A stretch of DNA of 64,000 bases from NCBI RefSeq assembly GCF_001025215.1, contig NZ_AP012330.1:186001-250000 (forward strand). Reading direction: 5' to 3'. Below, piece by piece: positions 24,721 to 33,068 of the stretch (its first letter is position 1; the number at the start of each line of letters is the position of its first letter). Made by a program: the position numbers and the translations under genes. A model generated the notes under the pieces. That model was not told where the DNA came from. It did not search any database and saw only the letters and a program-made list of their open reading frames with translations. Origin of the DNA: Bifidobacterium pseudocatenulatum DSM 20438 = JCM 1200 = LMG 10505. GTDB lineage: Bacteria > Actinomycetota > Actinomycetes > Actinomycetales > Bifidobacteriaceae.

Positions 24721-26838
24721 ATGTCGAGTTCCTACGAATTGCTGTGCTACACGCGCGAAGCTACCGGCCGTGAAAAGGCGAATAATGAGGACATCGCCTA
24801 TAGCATGCACCTTGCGTTGCGTGCCGATGGGGCCGCCCAATGGGAGCCGCTCAACGAGAATTACGGTATTTTCTTCGCCGCCGGCGTGCCTATTCAGGCC
24901 GCCACCGCCGAGTCGCGCCGAGCGTGCGTCGCGGCGGCGCATTTCGTCGCCGATCCGTTCGATGAGGCGCATCCGGCCACCGATGCCGTCGCATATGGCG
25001 CGGTGATGCCGGGGATCGACATCACGTTGAAATCCCTGAAGAACCCGTATCTGTTCCGCCTTGCGGATGGCCGATTCGCGCTCGCCGCCACCCGTACCGC
25101 GCGCGGCGGCGAGCCGGATGGCTCCGAGCGATCGGCGTTCCTGTTGGCCATCAGCGACGATCTGACCTCCTTCACGCAGCTTGGACTGGTGATGCTGCGT
25201 ACCGGCGGTGGCGTCAATCGTCCGTCTGTCGCATTCGACGCGGACGCCTCCCGTTATGTGATTTCCTGGACGTCGAACGACGGCAAATCGTATGTCGCGA
25301 CCGTTGCCGATATTGTCGCCGTGGCCGAATCCGGCGAGCCGATCGATATTGCGGAAGCTGTGGTAACGGCGGAATCAAGCCGTTCCTGCGATTGCAATAT
25401 TCCCAATGCCATTCCTGGCAACGTGATTGCCGTCACTGAAGAAGAAGCGTCGAAACTGATCGAACGATTCGGTCGTATTTACAACGTTGAAACATCGGTG
25501 GCGACGCAGCATATCGACATGGCGGCAAGCAGGGAAGCGTCCCGTGAAGCCGTGCAGGCACTCGCCAAGGTCCGCGCCGATCTCGTCTACAGCGACGGTT
25601 CCGGTGCCACCCGTGCCGTGGATTGGAACAAAGACGAACTTGAGGCGATTGCGCAGGACGCCGCCGAAGGCAAGTTCCAGCCGGGCGACACGCGCACGGT
25701 GAGCGGCCGCATCCGCCAAACCGTATACCCGGTGCCATTTGCCGTGGAGCGTGCGGACCCGTCGGTGTTCGCTTGGAATTTCAACGGCAAGCCGATGTTC
25801 ATGTTCATCGCCACCGACGATACCGACGGCAACTGCGTCGATCCGAACGATGGCGCCACGCATATGCCGTTGCGCATCGCCGACTCCATCGAAGCGCTTT
25901 CCGACGCGGCGGGCGGCCGTGCCAAGGAAATCGATCTGCTCAAATGCGGTGATTACAACGCTGAAGGACGCGCCATGACCGGCTGCTTCTGGGCGCCGGA
26001 ACTGCATGTCATCGATGGAAAACTGTCGGTGCTCTTCATGCCATGCTTCGATGGGCCGGCCACCAATCCAGACGGCACGCCCAACGATCGCGCAGGCAAG
26101 CCGGACATGTGGACGGGCAGCTGCCATATCATGCAGCTCAAGCAGCATTCCGACGGCACGGATTTCGATCCGCGCGAACCCGAAAACTGGACGGTGCCGA
26201 AGCCGATTCTCACACCGACCGGCGGCGTGCTCAATCCCATCCAACGTATCTCGCTCGACATGACCGTCATCAGCGATTCCGGCCGCTGGTATTACGCGTG
26301 GCAGCAGGTCGGCAGCATTTGGATCGCCAGCTTCGATCCGGCCCGTCCGGAACGGCTCACCTGCGAGCCGAAGCAGGTCGTTGTGCCGGAATTCGCCTGG
26401 GACAACATGATCGCCGAAGGCCCGAACGCCATCGTGCATGACGGCACGATCTATCTGATCTATTCCGGCTCGCTGGTCGGTATCGACTACACCACCGGTC
26501 TGGTCACCGCTCCGGCTGGGCAGAACGCCGACCTGACCGATCCGAACGTGTGGACGAAGCTCGACTATCCGCTGCAGAAATCCGGAGTATACAACGGGCA
26601 GTGGCAGCTCGGCACCGGCCATGGCATGTGGTCCAACGACGAGGACGGCAATCTCATCTATGTATTTCACAATGCGGAATACGAGAATGGACGGTATGGC
26701 GGCCGCGACGCCCAGGTGCGCCGCGTGCACTGGTCCAAGGAGGGTATGCCGATACTGGACATGCAGGCGGCGGAAGAGCTCAATCCGGACTATGCTGATA
26801 TAACGATGAAAATCGTGGTTTCCGGCAATAAAGGCTGA
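24721..26838 (+). CDS. Large GH43-type protein with extra N-terminal domain
   Basis: A 705-residue protein with no signal peptide. The C-terminal part (from about residue 335) is a GH43-like propeller: RADPSVFAWNFNGKPMFMFIATDD (base Asp), GCFWAPELHVIDGKLSVLFMP and EGPNAIVHDGTIYLIYSG (Glu in the acid position), GQWQLGTGHGMW. The N-terminal 220 residues also read like propeller blades (KNPYLFRLADGRFALAATRT, NRPSVAFDADASRYVISWTS), so the protein may hold two propellers. A 70-residue helical segment around residues 235-305 joins them. It is probably a cytoplasmic exo-enzyme on arabinose- or xylose-containing oligosaccharides. Its promoter carries two LacI operators; AAGGGG precedes the ATG. Confidence 0.75.
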   Translation: MSSSYELLCYTREATGREKANNEDIAYSMHLALRADGAAQWEPLNENYGIFFAAGVPIQAATAESRRACVAAAHFVADPFDEAHPATDAVAYGAVMPGIDITLKSLKNPYLFRLADGRFALAATRTARGGEPDGSERSAFLLAISDDLTSFTQLGLVMLRTGGGVNRPSVAFDADASRYVISWTSNDGKSYVATVADIVAVAESGEPIDIAEAVVTAESSRSCDCNIPNAIPGNVIAVTEEEASKLIERFGRIYNVETSVATQHIDMAASREASREAVQALAKVRADLVYSDGSGATRAVDWNKDELEAIAQDAAEGKFQPGDTRTVSGRIRQTVYPVPFAVERADPSVFAWNFNGKPMFMFIATDDTDGNCVDPNDGATHMPLRIADSIEALSDAAGGRAKEIDLLKCGDYNAEGRAMTGCFWAPELHVIDGKLSVLFMPCFDGPATNPDGTPNDRAGKPDMWTGSCHIMQLKQHSDGTDFDPREPENWTVPKPILTPTGGVLNPIQRISLDMTVISDSGRWYYAWQQVGSIWIASFDPARPERLTCEPKQVVVPEFAWDNMIAEGPNAIVHDGTIYLIYSGSLVGIDYTTGLVTAPAGQNADLTDPNVWTKLDYPLQKSGVYNGQWQLGTGHGMWSNDEDGNLIYVFHNAEYENGRYGGRDAQVRRVHWSKEGMPILDMQAAEELNPDYADITMKIVVSGNKG

Positions 26839-26921
26839 TTTCGTTGGCTTCAGCGCCGCAAGGGGCGAAAGCCGGTGTTGGGTCCGAATGTATGAGACGT
26901 TTTTGGTGAAAAGGGGTTGAC

Positions 26922-27998
26922 ATGCCGAAGCAGAATGGCGCCAACGGCGAGCACGTGGTGACCATGCGCGAGGTCGCGAAGGCGGCCGGCGTATCGATCA
27001 AAACGGTGTCCAATGTGGTCAACGACTACGAGTTCGTGTCGCAGGCCACGCGAGACAAGGTCAACAAGGCCATCGACGAGCTCGGCTACACGCTGAACGT
27101 GTCCGCGCGCAATCTGCGCAGGGGGCAGACCGGCATCATCGGCCTCGCCGTTCCCGATCTGCAGATGCCGTACTTCGCGCAGCTTTCGTCGCTGGTCATC
27201 GAAGAGGCCAAGAAGCTGGGCCTGCGCGTGATCGTCGAGCCGACGCAATACTCGCGCGAAGGCGAGATTGAGGCGTTGCACGGCTCCCAGCAGACGATGA
27301 TCGACGGCCTGATCTACAGTCCATTGGAACTTGATCAGGATGATGTCGACCAATTGGATGTGGACTATCCGCTGGTGCTTGTCGGCGAACGCATCTTCAC
27401 CGACAAGGTGGACCATATCGCCACGGAAAACGTGGAAGGTGCCAAGCGCGCCACGTCGTATCTGCTGCAGACCGGCTGCAAGCGCGTGGCCGTGGTCGGC
27501 GTGCATCCGGGCGAGAAGGTCGGCTCCGCCGCGCTGCGCTATCAGGGCTACCTTGAGGCGTTGGAGGAGGCCGGCGTCGAATTCGACGAGCGTTTGGTGG
27601 TCGAGTCGGGCATGTGGCATCGTAGCGATGGCGTGCGCGTGATGAACGCGCTGCTTGATTCCGGCGTGGTTCCCGACGGCGTCGTCGCGCTGAACGACAT
27701 GCTCGCCTCCGGTGTGATGCATGCGATCCAGATGCACAATCTGCGCATTCCCGAAGATATTTCGGTGATCGGTTTTGATAATTCCGACGATTCGCAGTAT
27801 TTGTCTCCTGCGTTGACGTCGATTGCTCCCGGTCTTGAGGCGGTGGCGCGTCTGTCGGTGAAATTGCTGAAGGATCGTATCGACGGGGTTTCGCCGTCGA
27901 AGGATCTCAAGCCGGAGCAGAAGGTGTTCCGCAAGGTTTCGTCGTCGTTGGTGGTGCGTCAGTCCACCAAGCTGCCCACGAATTCCTTGGTGGTGTGA
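26922..27998 (+). CDS. LacI-family regulator of the arabinan island
   Basis: A 358-residue LacI-type repressor. The HTH is TMREVAKAAGVSIKTVSNVVNDYEFVSQATRDKVNKAIDELGYTLNVSARNLRRGQTGIIGLAV; the hinge and periplasmic-binding-like core follow, with VVALNDMLASGVMHAIQMHNLRIPEDISVIGFDNSD, typical of sugar-sensing members. It sits between two operator-controlled GH43 genes, and palindromes of the type TACAACGTTGTA lie in three promoters nearby, which makes it the obvious candidate regulator. Its own upstream region (26839-26921) has no copy of the operator. The inducer is unknown; an arabino-oligosaccharide is a guess from context. Confidence 0.9.
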   Translation: MPKQNGANGEHVVTMREVAKAAGVSIKTVSNVVNDYEFVSQATRDKVNKAIDELGYTLNVSARNLRRGQTGIIGLAVPDLQMPYFAQLSSLVIEEAKKLGLRVIVEPTQYSREGEIEALHGSQQTMIDGLIYSPLELDQDDVDQLDVDYPLVLVGERIFTDKVDHIATENVEGAKRATSYLLQTGCKRVAVVGVHPGEKVGSAALRYQGYLEALEEAGVEFDERLVVESGMWHRSDGVRVMNALLDSGVVPDGVVALNDMLASGVMHAIQMHNLRIPEDISVIGFDNSDDSQYLSPALTSIAPGLEAVARLSVKLLKDRIDGVSPSKDLKPEQKVFRKVSSSLVVRQSTKLPTNSLVV

Positions 27999-28049
27999 TC
28001 TTCCTTCCTTCTTTTTCTTCTTCTTTTGGAAGGAAGGAAGTGATTGGTG

Positions 28050-28099
28050 CCTCGGCGCTTGCGTCCGGTTTTTTACGGATTGCCGGTGCCGAGGTTTTT
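28050..28099 (+). terminator. Terminator after the LacI gene
   Basis: CCTCGGC (28050-28056) pairs with GCCGAGG (28088-28094), followed by five T. Another inverted repeat, TTCCTTCCTTC/GAAGGAAGGAA, lies just before it at about 28003-28039. Confidence 0.6.
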
Positions 28100-28193
28100 G
28101 TTTTCCCTTTCTGGCGATTGTCTGTTGCCGGGTACTGCGATTCGATTCTTCCGAGGAGTCGGATGCGAGAAACACGCGGTGCGTTCCTCCGAT

Positions 28194-28233
28194 TTGTTAC
28201 AACGTTGTAATAGTGATATATTCAACGTTGTAA
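28194..28233 (+). promoter_or_regulatory. Promoter with paired LacI operators (GH43 at 28267)
   Basis: TTGTTA (28194-28199), 17 bp, TATATT (28217-28222). The 14-bp perfect palindrome TTACAACGTTGTAA is at 28197-28210 and TTCAACGTTGTAA at 28221-28233, centres 23 bp apart. Confidence 0.75.
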
Positions 28234-28266
28234 ATTACTGGAACAGCGGATTGAAAAGGAATAGAC

Positions 28267-29283
28267 ATGGCTGTTTACAACAATCCGATCGTGCTTCAGC
28301 GCGCAGATCCTTGGGTCCTCAAAGTTGACGGCGAGTACTACTTCACTGGCTCCGACCCGGAATACAACTGCATCGCCATTCGTCACGCATCGAATATCAA
28401 CGACCTGCAGAAGGCCCCCGAAACGGTGGTGTGGCGCAAGCATGAATCCGGCCCCGCGAGCATCTATATTTGGGCGCCGGAACTGCACCGCATCAACGGC
28501 GCTTGGTACATCTACTTCGCAGGCGCCGCAACGGATTTCGAGGCTTCCGGACTGCCGACGCATCGTATGTTTGTGCTGGAGAACACCGATGACGACCCCA
28601 CCACCGACAACTGGGTGGAGAAGGGCCAGATCGTCACTCCGATCGACTCCTTCGCGCTCGACGCCACCACCGAGGTGATCGACGGCGTGCAGTACCTGGT
28701 GTGGGCTCAGAAAGATCCCGCGATCGAAGGCAATTCCAACCTGTACATCGCCAAGATGGCAAACCCGTGGACGCTGGAAAGCGAGCCGGTCATGCTCACC
28801 AAGCCGGAATATGACTGGGAATGCATCGACTTCCTCGTCAACGAAGGTCCGGCCTTCCTGTTCCACGAGAACAAGATCTACATCACGTATTCCGCCTCCG
28901 GAACCGGTGTGCCGTATGCCGTTGGCCTGCTCACCGCCGAGCGCGGCAGCGACCTGCTGAACAAGGATTCCTGGACCAAGAGCCCGGTGCCGGTGTTCAA
29001 GACCTGCGCCGAAAACGGCCAGTACGGCCCCGGCCACAACTCGTTCACCAAGTCCGAGGACGATTCCGAAGACCTGATGATCTACCATTGCCGCAACTAC
29101 ACGGAAATCAAGGGCGATCCGCTGTTCGACCCGAATCGTCATGCCCGTGTCGGCGTGGTCAAGTGGACGGAGAACGGCCCCGACTTCGGCGTGCCGGAAC
29201 CCGACAATCTGTGGACTCCGGACACGACGGATGTGTTGCCGGCCGACGGCGGCGCTCTTGCGGGAACCCCGGCCGCGAAATGA
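28267..29283 (+). CDS. GH43 exo-alpha-L-arabinofuranosidase-like enzyme
   Basis: A 338-residue single-propeller GH43 enzyme without signal peptide. Seen are LQRADPWVLKVDGEYYFTGS (catalytic base Asp in ADPW), IYIWAPELHRINGAWYIYFAG, and ECIDFLVNEGPAFLFHENKIYITYSASGTG (acid Glu in NEGP), then GPGHNSFTKS. The short length and NEGP form fit GH43_26-type exo-1,5-alpha-L-arabinofuranosidases, which release arabinose from arabino-oligosaccharides; the subfamily call is by eye. It has its own operator-controlled promoter and precedes the ABC importer genes. Confidence 0.85.
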   Translation: MAVYNNPIVLQRADPWVLKVDGEYYFTGSDPEYNCIAIRHASNINDLQKAPETVVWRKHESGPASIYIWAPELHRINGAWYIYFAGAATDFEASGLPTHRMFVLENTDDDPTTDNWVEKGQIVTPIDSFALDATTEVIDGVQYLVWAQKDPAIEGNSNLYIAKMANPWTLESEPVMLTKPEYDWECIDFLVNEGPAFLFHENKIYITYSASGTGVPYAVGLLTAERGSDLLNKDSWTKSPVPVFKTCAENGQYGPGHNSFTKSEDDSEDLMIYHCRNYTEIKGDPLFDPNRHARVGVVKWTENGPDFGVPEPDNLWTPDTTDVLPADGGALAGTPAAK

Positions 29284-29374
29284 CTGTGGTGATCGCAAGA
29301 AACGTTGCGATTCCAACAAAACGAATAATTGAAGATCATAAAGAAAACAGCTTTTCCATCGGCGTGTTTCCGAT

Positions 29375-29422
29375 TTGTACAACGATGGAAAAAGCTGTAT
29401 AATCAGAATTACAACGTTGCAA
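29375..29422 (+). promoter_or_regulatory. Promoter with paired LacI operators (ABC importer)
   Basis: TTGTAC (29375-29380), 17 bp, consensus TATAAT (29398-29403). Operator-like TGTACAACGATGGA overlaps the -35 (29376-29389); TTACAACGTTGCAA lies just downstream (29409-29422). Confidence 0.75.
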
Positions 29423-29535
29423 ACGGCAGTGCAGCTGACGAAGCGTGAACGACATCGCAAACAAGGTTGTTGATGAATGTCACTGCAACGGTTGGAGGAA
29501 ATGTCTTGGGAGACCAAGAGGAAAAGGAGAAATCC

Positions 29536-30852
29536 ATGAAGATCAAGAAGAGCACCAAGGCTCTCGCGGCCGCGGCCTCCTTGGCCATGATGGCCACCGT
29601 CGGCCTGTCCGCCTGCGGCGGCAGCAGCAACGACGCCGAGACGACCGCTGACGGCAAGGTCAAGATCACGATGTGGCACGGCTTCTCTGAGGCCGATGGC
29701 AAGACCCTCGAGTCCATCGTCGACGACTTCAACAAGTCCCAGGACAAGTACGAGATCGACGCCCAGCTGCAGCCGTGGAGCACCATCGGCGAGACCATGG
29801 TGACCAAGGTCACCTCCGGCGACGGCCCGGACTTCGTGACCACCGGCGCCGACAATGGCCAAGGCTGGTCCATCGACGGCACCTTCCAGTGCGTCACCGA
29901 TTTCTATGACGACAAGGACAGCGGCACCGATGAGTACATCGAGAACGTCGTTGACCAGATCACCTTCAACATCGACGGTTCCGAAGAGAAGTGCGGCGTC
30001 CCGATGGGCTACGCGCCGACCGCCGTGTGGTACAACACCGACATGTGGAAGGCTGCCGGCCTGACCGACGCCGACTACCCGCAGACCTGGGATGAGCTGC
30101 TCGAAGTCGCTAAGAAGCTCACCAAGTCCGATGGCTCCCAGTACGGCATCGCTTTGCCGGATCTCGGCTGGGCTCCGTTCCTGAAGGGCAACGGCTCCGG
30201 CATCTACACCACCGATGGCAAGGTCTCCATCAACACCAAGGAGAACAAGGCCTTCCTCGAGAAGATGCGTGACTTCTACAAGGGCGGCTACTCCGTGTCC
30301 GGCATGGATGAGACCGCTGCTCGTGAATCCTTCGAATCCGGCCAGTCCGCAATGGTGATCGTCGGACCGTGGGAGGATCAGGCCTCCACCGACAAGGGCA
30401 TCAACCACGACCTGTTCCCGGTTCCGAACGGCGACGGCACCTATGTGTACCCGGACGGCACCAAGGGTTCCAACACCGGCTCCACCGGTCTGTACTGGTG
30501 GGTCACCTCCCAGGTTGGCGACTCCGCTAAGAAGCAGGGCATCTACGACTTCTTCAAGTTCTACAACAACCACGACAACCAGGTGACCTGGTCCCTCGGT
30601 TCCGCCTATCCGCCGAACAACACCACCGTCACCGCCGATGAGCTCTCCGAGCGTCCGCTGATCGCCAAGATCGGTGAGAACACCAGCAAGTCCTTCATCG
30701 GTATCGCAGGCCTCAAGGGCGGCTTCGGCGACATCGCCGCCTCCGTCGACACCCTGACCTCCAACACCGCCCGCACCGACGACGACATCCAGAGCCTGCT
30801 GGACGACGCCGAATCCCAGATCCAGGGCTACCTCGACGAGTACGCCGAGTAA
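29536..30852 (+). CDS. Sugar ABC transporter, substrate-binding lipoprotein
   Basis: A 438-residue cluster-B (family 1) solute-binding protein. MKIKKSTKALAAAASLAMMATVGLSACGG is a signal peptide with lipobox LSAC, so the mature protein is anchored outside the membrane. The fold is recognised by KITMWHGFSEADGKTLESIVDDFNKSQ, YAPTAVWYNTDMWKAAGLTDADYPQTWDELLEVAKKLT and SGQSAMVIVGPW. The ligand is probably an arabino-oligosaccharide, from the operon context. The start is the ATG at 29536 behind AAAAGGAGA; an in-frame ATG at 29467 lies too far upstream and adds non-signal sequence. GC-rich, strongly biased codons suggest high expression. Confidence 0.93.
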   Translation: MKIKKSTKALAAAASLAMMATVGLSACGGSSNDAETTADGKVKITMWHGFSEADGKTLESIVDDFNKSQDKYEIDAQLQPWSTIGETMVTKVTSGDGPDFVTTGADNGQGWSIDGTFQCVTDFYDDKDSGTDEYIENVVDQITFNIDGSEEKCGVPMGYAPTAVWYNTDMWKAAGLTDADYPQTWDELLEVAKKLTKSDGSQYGIALPDLGWAPFLKGNGSGIYTTDGKVSINTKENKAFLEKMRDFYKGGYSVSGMDETAARESFESGQSAMVIVGPWEDQASTDKGINHDLFPVPNGDGTYVYPDGTKGSNTGSTGLYWWVTSQVGDSAKKQGIYDFFKFYNNHDNQVTWSLGSAYPPNNTTVTADELSERPLIAKIGENTSKSFIGIAGLKGGFGDIAASVDTLTSNTARTDDDIQSLLDDAESQIQGYLDEYAE

Positions 30853-30883
30853 GCGAAGCGGGATTCACCTACAATCAACATAA

Positions 30884-30962
30884 GTGAGCGGGCCTGACCC
30901 GCTCACCACCCCAGCAAAAGGCCACGGTGCTGGCCCTCACGCCAGCGACGTGGCCTTTTGCT
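30884..30962 (+). terminator. Tandem hairpins between binding-protein and permease genes
   Basis: GTGAGCGGG/CCCGCTCAC (30884-30906) is followed by a longer stem AGCAAAAGGCCACG/CGTGGCCTTTTGCT (30912-30962). Neither has a long T-run; the pair probably stabilises the binding-protein mRNA or attenuates permease expression. Confidence 0.6.
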
Positions 30963-31002
30963 GTATTAAAAACACATCCCTGGTGGCATTAAGGAGGAGA
31001 TA

Positions 31003-31950
31003 ATGGCACAAGCAACTGCCGCCCCAGGATCCGCGCATTCCGCAGTGGCCAAGGAGAACAAGAAGGCGATTCAGGCCCGCAACCTGCGCACCGGCCTGCT
31101 GTTCACCGCACCGGCCCTCATCGTTCTCGCAATCTTCGTTTTCTATCCGGCAATCAAGACGTTCATCACGTCTCTGACTTCCGACCGCATCAACCGCGCC
31201 GGCAAGTTCGTCGGCTTCGACAACTACGTCAAGCTGTTCCAAAGCGCCGACTTCTGGACCGACGTCAAGAACACCCTCGTCTACGCAGTGGCCTACGCTC
31301 CGATCGTCGTGATCGTCGCACTCGCGTTCGCACTGCTGCTCAACCGCAAGGACCTCAAGTTCGTCGGATTCTTCCGTACCTGCATGTTCCTGCCGTTCGT
31401 CATCTCCCTGACCGTCGCCGCCATCGCATGGCAGTTCATCCTCTCCCCGTCGCTAGGCCTGGTTCCGTACTGGATCCAGCAGCTGACCGGCATCGCGCAC
31501 GTCGATCTGCTCGGCACCCGCGAAACCGCCATGGCGGCCATCGTCTTCATCACCGTGTGGAAAAACTTCGGCTACTTCATGGTCATCTTCCTCGCAGGTC
31601 TGCAGGGCATCTCCGCCGAACTGTATGAGGCCGCTTCCCTCGACGGCGCCTCCGCATGGCAGAAGTTCCGTTACATCACCCTTCCGGCGCTGCGCCCGAC
31701 CTTCAACTATGTGGTCATCTTCGGCCTCATCGGTTCCTTCCAGGTCTTCGATCAGGTCTTCATCCTGACCTCCGGCGGCCCGGCACGCGCCACCGAAACC
31801 ATCGTGTACCGCATCTACACCGAGGCATTCGGCAACGGCAAGCTCGGTTACGCATCCGCACTGTCGTACGTGCTGCTGATCATGACGCTCATCGTGGGCC
31901 TCATCCAGCTGTACACCAACAACAAGCATGAGAAGGAGGAAATCGCATGA
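31003..31950 (+). CDS. Sugar ABC transporter permease (MalF-like)
   Basis: A 315-residue inner-membrane permease with six membrane segments, starting with LLFTAPALIVLAIFVFYPAIKTFITSL. The EAA loop that contacts the ATPase reads YEAASLDGASAWQKFRYITLPALRPT. It pairs with the downstream MalG-like permease (overlap ATGA) and the upstream binding protein. GGAGGAG precedes the ATG. The ATPase gene is absent; bifidobacteria and streptomycetes commonly use a shared MsiK/MsmK-type ATPase. Confidence 0.93.
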   Translation: MAQATAAPGSAHSAVAKENKKAIQARNLRTGLLFTAPALIVLAIFVFYPAIKTFITSLTSDRINRAGKFVGFDNYVKLFQSADFWTDVKNTLVYAVAYAPIVVIVALAFALLLNRKDLKFVGFFRTCMFLPFVISLTVAAIAWQFILSPSLGLVPYWIQQLTGIAHVDLLGTRETAMAAIVFITVWKNFGYFMVIFLAGLQGISAELYEAASLDGASAWQKFRYITLPALRPTFNYVVIFGLIGSFQVFDQVFILTSGGPARATETIVYRIYTEAFGNGKLGYASALSYVLLIMTLIVGLIQLYTNNKHEKEEIA

Positions 31951-32855
31951 GCACCGCGACTCTTTCCGCACAAGAGCAAGAGAATGCCCGCATCAACGCC
32001 GAAAACGAGCGTCTTCGCAAGCAGGCGACCCGCAAGCGTCGCATCGGCCTGGGCTTCAGCTACTTCGCACTGATCCTCATCACCATCCTGATGATCTTCC
32101 CGCTGCTGATCGTCGTGCTGGTGTCGTTCACCCCGAACGCCATCACGCAGACCTGGCCGCCGAAGCTCATTCCGAGCCAGTTCACCCTTGAAAACTACCA
32201 GTCGCTGTTCAAACGTCTGCCGATCGGCCGAGAAATGCTCAACACCGTCATCTTCGCCGGTGCCGTGACCATCATCTCCGTGTTCTTCGACTCCCTGGCC
32301 GCCTACGGCCTGTCCCGTGTGAACTTCAAGGGCCGTGGCCTGCTGCTCGGCGTGCTGATCGCCACCATGATGATCCCGGGCATGGCCCTGCTCATCCCGG
32401 TGTACAAGCTGCTCGCCAACATGGGCCTCATCAACAGCTACTGGGGCATCATCATCCCGCGTATGGCCGACGTCGGCGGCATCTTCCTGCTGCGCCAGTT
32501 CTTCATCTCCATTCCGAAGGACCTCGACAACGCGGCCCGCATCGATGGCGCAGGCGAATTCCGCATCTTCGCGCAGATCATCCTGCCGAACGCGGTGCCG
32601 GCCATCCTCACCGTGGGCATGTTCAACTTCATGGGCAACTGGAACGACCTGCTCTGGCCGTTGATCATGACTTCCAAGCCGGAGACCCGCACCATCACCG
32701 CAGGCCTCGCAATGCTGACCGGCCACGGTTCCTCCGTCACCCCGTACGGCGTGGTGATGGCAGGCGCCCTGATCTCCGCACTGCCGCTGCTGGTGGTCTT
32801 CTTCTTGGTGCAGAAGCGCTTCGTCGAAGGCATCGCCATGACCGGCATGAAGTAA
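31947..32855 (+). CDS. Sugar ABC transporter permease (MalG-like)
   Basis: A 302-residue permease of the MalG type. An N-terminal hydrophilic segment (SAQEQENARINAENERLRKQATRKRR) precedes membrane segments such as FSYFALILITILMIFPLLIVVLVSF. The EAA loop is LDNAARIDGAGEFRIFAQIILPNAVPA. It overlaps the previous gene by 4 nt (ATGA), with AAGGAGG just upstream, so the two permeases are translationally coupled and made in equal amounts. It is the last gene of the importer operon; a terminator follows at about 32950. Confidence 0.93.
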   Translation: MSTATLSAQEQENARINAENERLRKQATRKRRIGLGFSYFALILITILMIFPLLIVVLVSFTPNAITQTWPPKLIPSQFTLENYQSLFKRLPIGREMLNTVIFAGAVTIISVFFDSLAAYGLSRVNFKGRGLLLGVLIATMMIPGMALLIPVYKLLANMGLINSYWGIIIPRMADVGGIFLLRQFFISIPKDLDNAARIDGAGEFRIFAQIILPNAVPAILTVGMFNFMGNWNDLLWPLIMTSKPETRTITAGLAMLTGHGSSVTPYGVVMAGALISALPLLVVFFLVQKRFVEGIAMTGMK

Positions 32856-32949
32856 AGCCCAACTTCATCGCCTGATCAAACAATCCGTAATTGAAAATCC
32901 ATAATTGAACCTTGTTTTCCTTCCTTCGATAACCGCACCGTTTGGTGCA

Positions 32950-32997
32950 TAGAACAAGGCCGTCGGCGTGGCTCCTCCCCACGGTGGCGGCCTTGTT
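32950..32997 (+). terminator. Terminator of the ABC importer operon
   Basis: AACAAGGCCG...CGGCCTTGTT with inner CGTGG/CCACG pairs over about 18 bp, then TCTGTATT. Confidence 0.65.
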
Positions 32998-33021
32998 CTG
33001 TATTCTCGTAAAAAACGTTTG

Positions 33022-33043
33022 TACACGTATTCGATACACGTAT
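33022..33043 (+). promoter_or_regulatory. Direct repeat TACACGTAT upstream of the GH127-type gene
   Basis: TACACGTAT occurs at 33022-33030 and 33035-33043 (13-bp offset), just before the ribosome binding site at 33056. It differs from the TACAACGTTGTA operator, so a different regulator may act here. Confidence 0.35.
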
Positions 33044-33068
33044 GTAGACGACGCAAAGGAGCGCGCAT

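Noticed and set aside
29467..29535. Longer start for the sugar-binding lipoprotein
   Set aside because: It would put 23 non-signal residues before a normal lipoprotein signal peptide; the ATG at 29536 has a good ribosome binding site.
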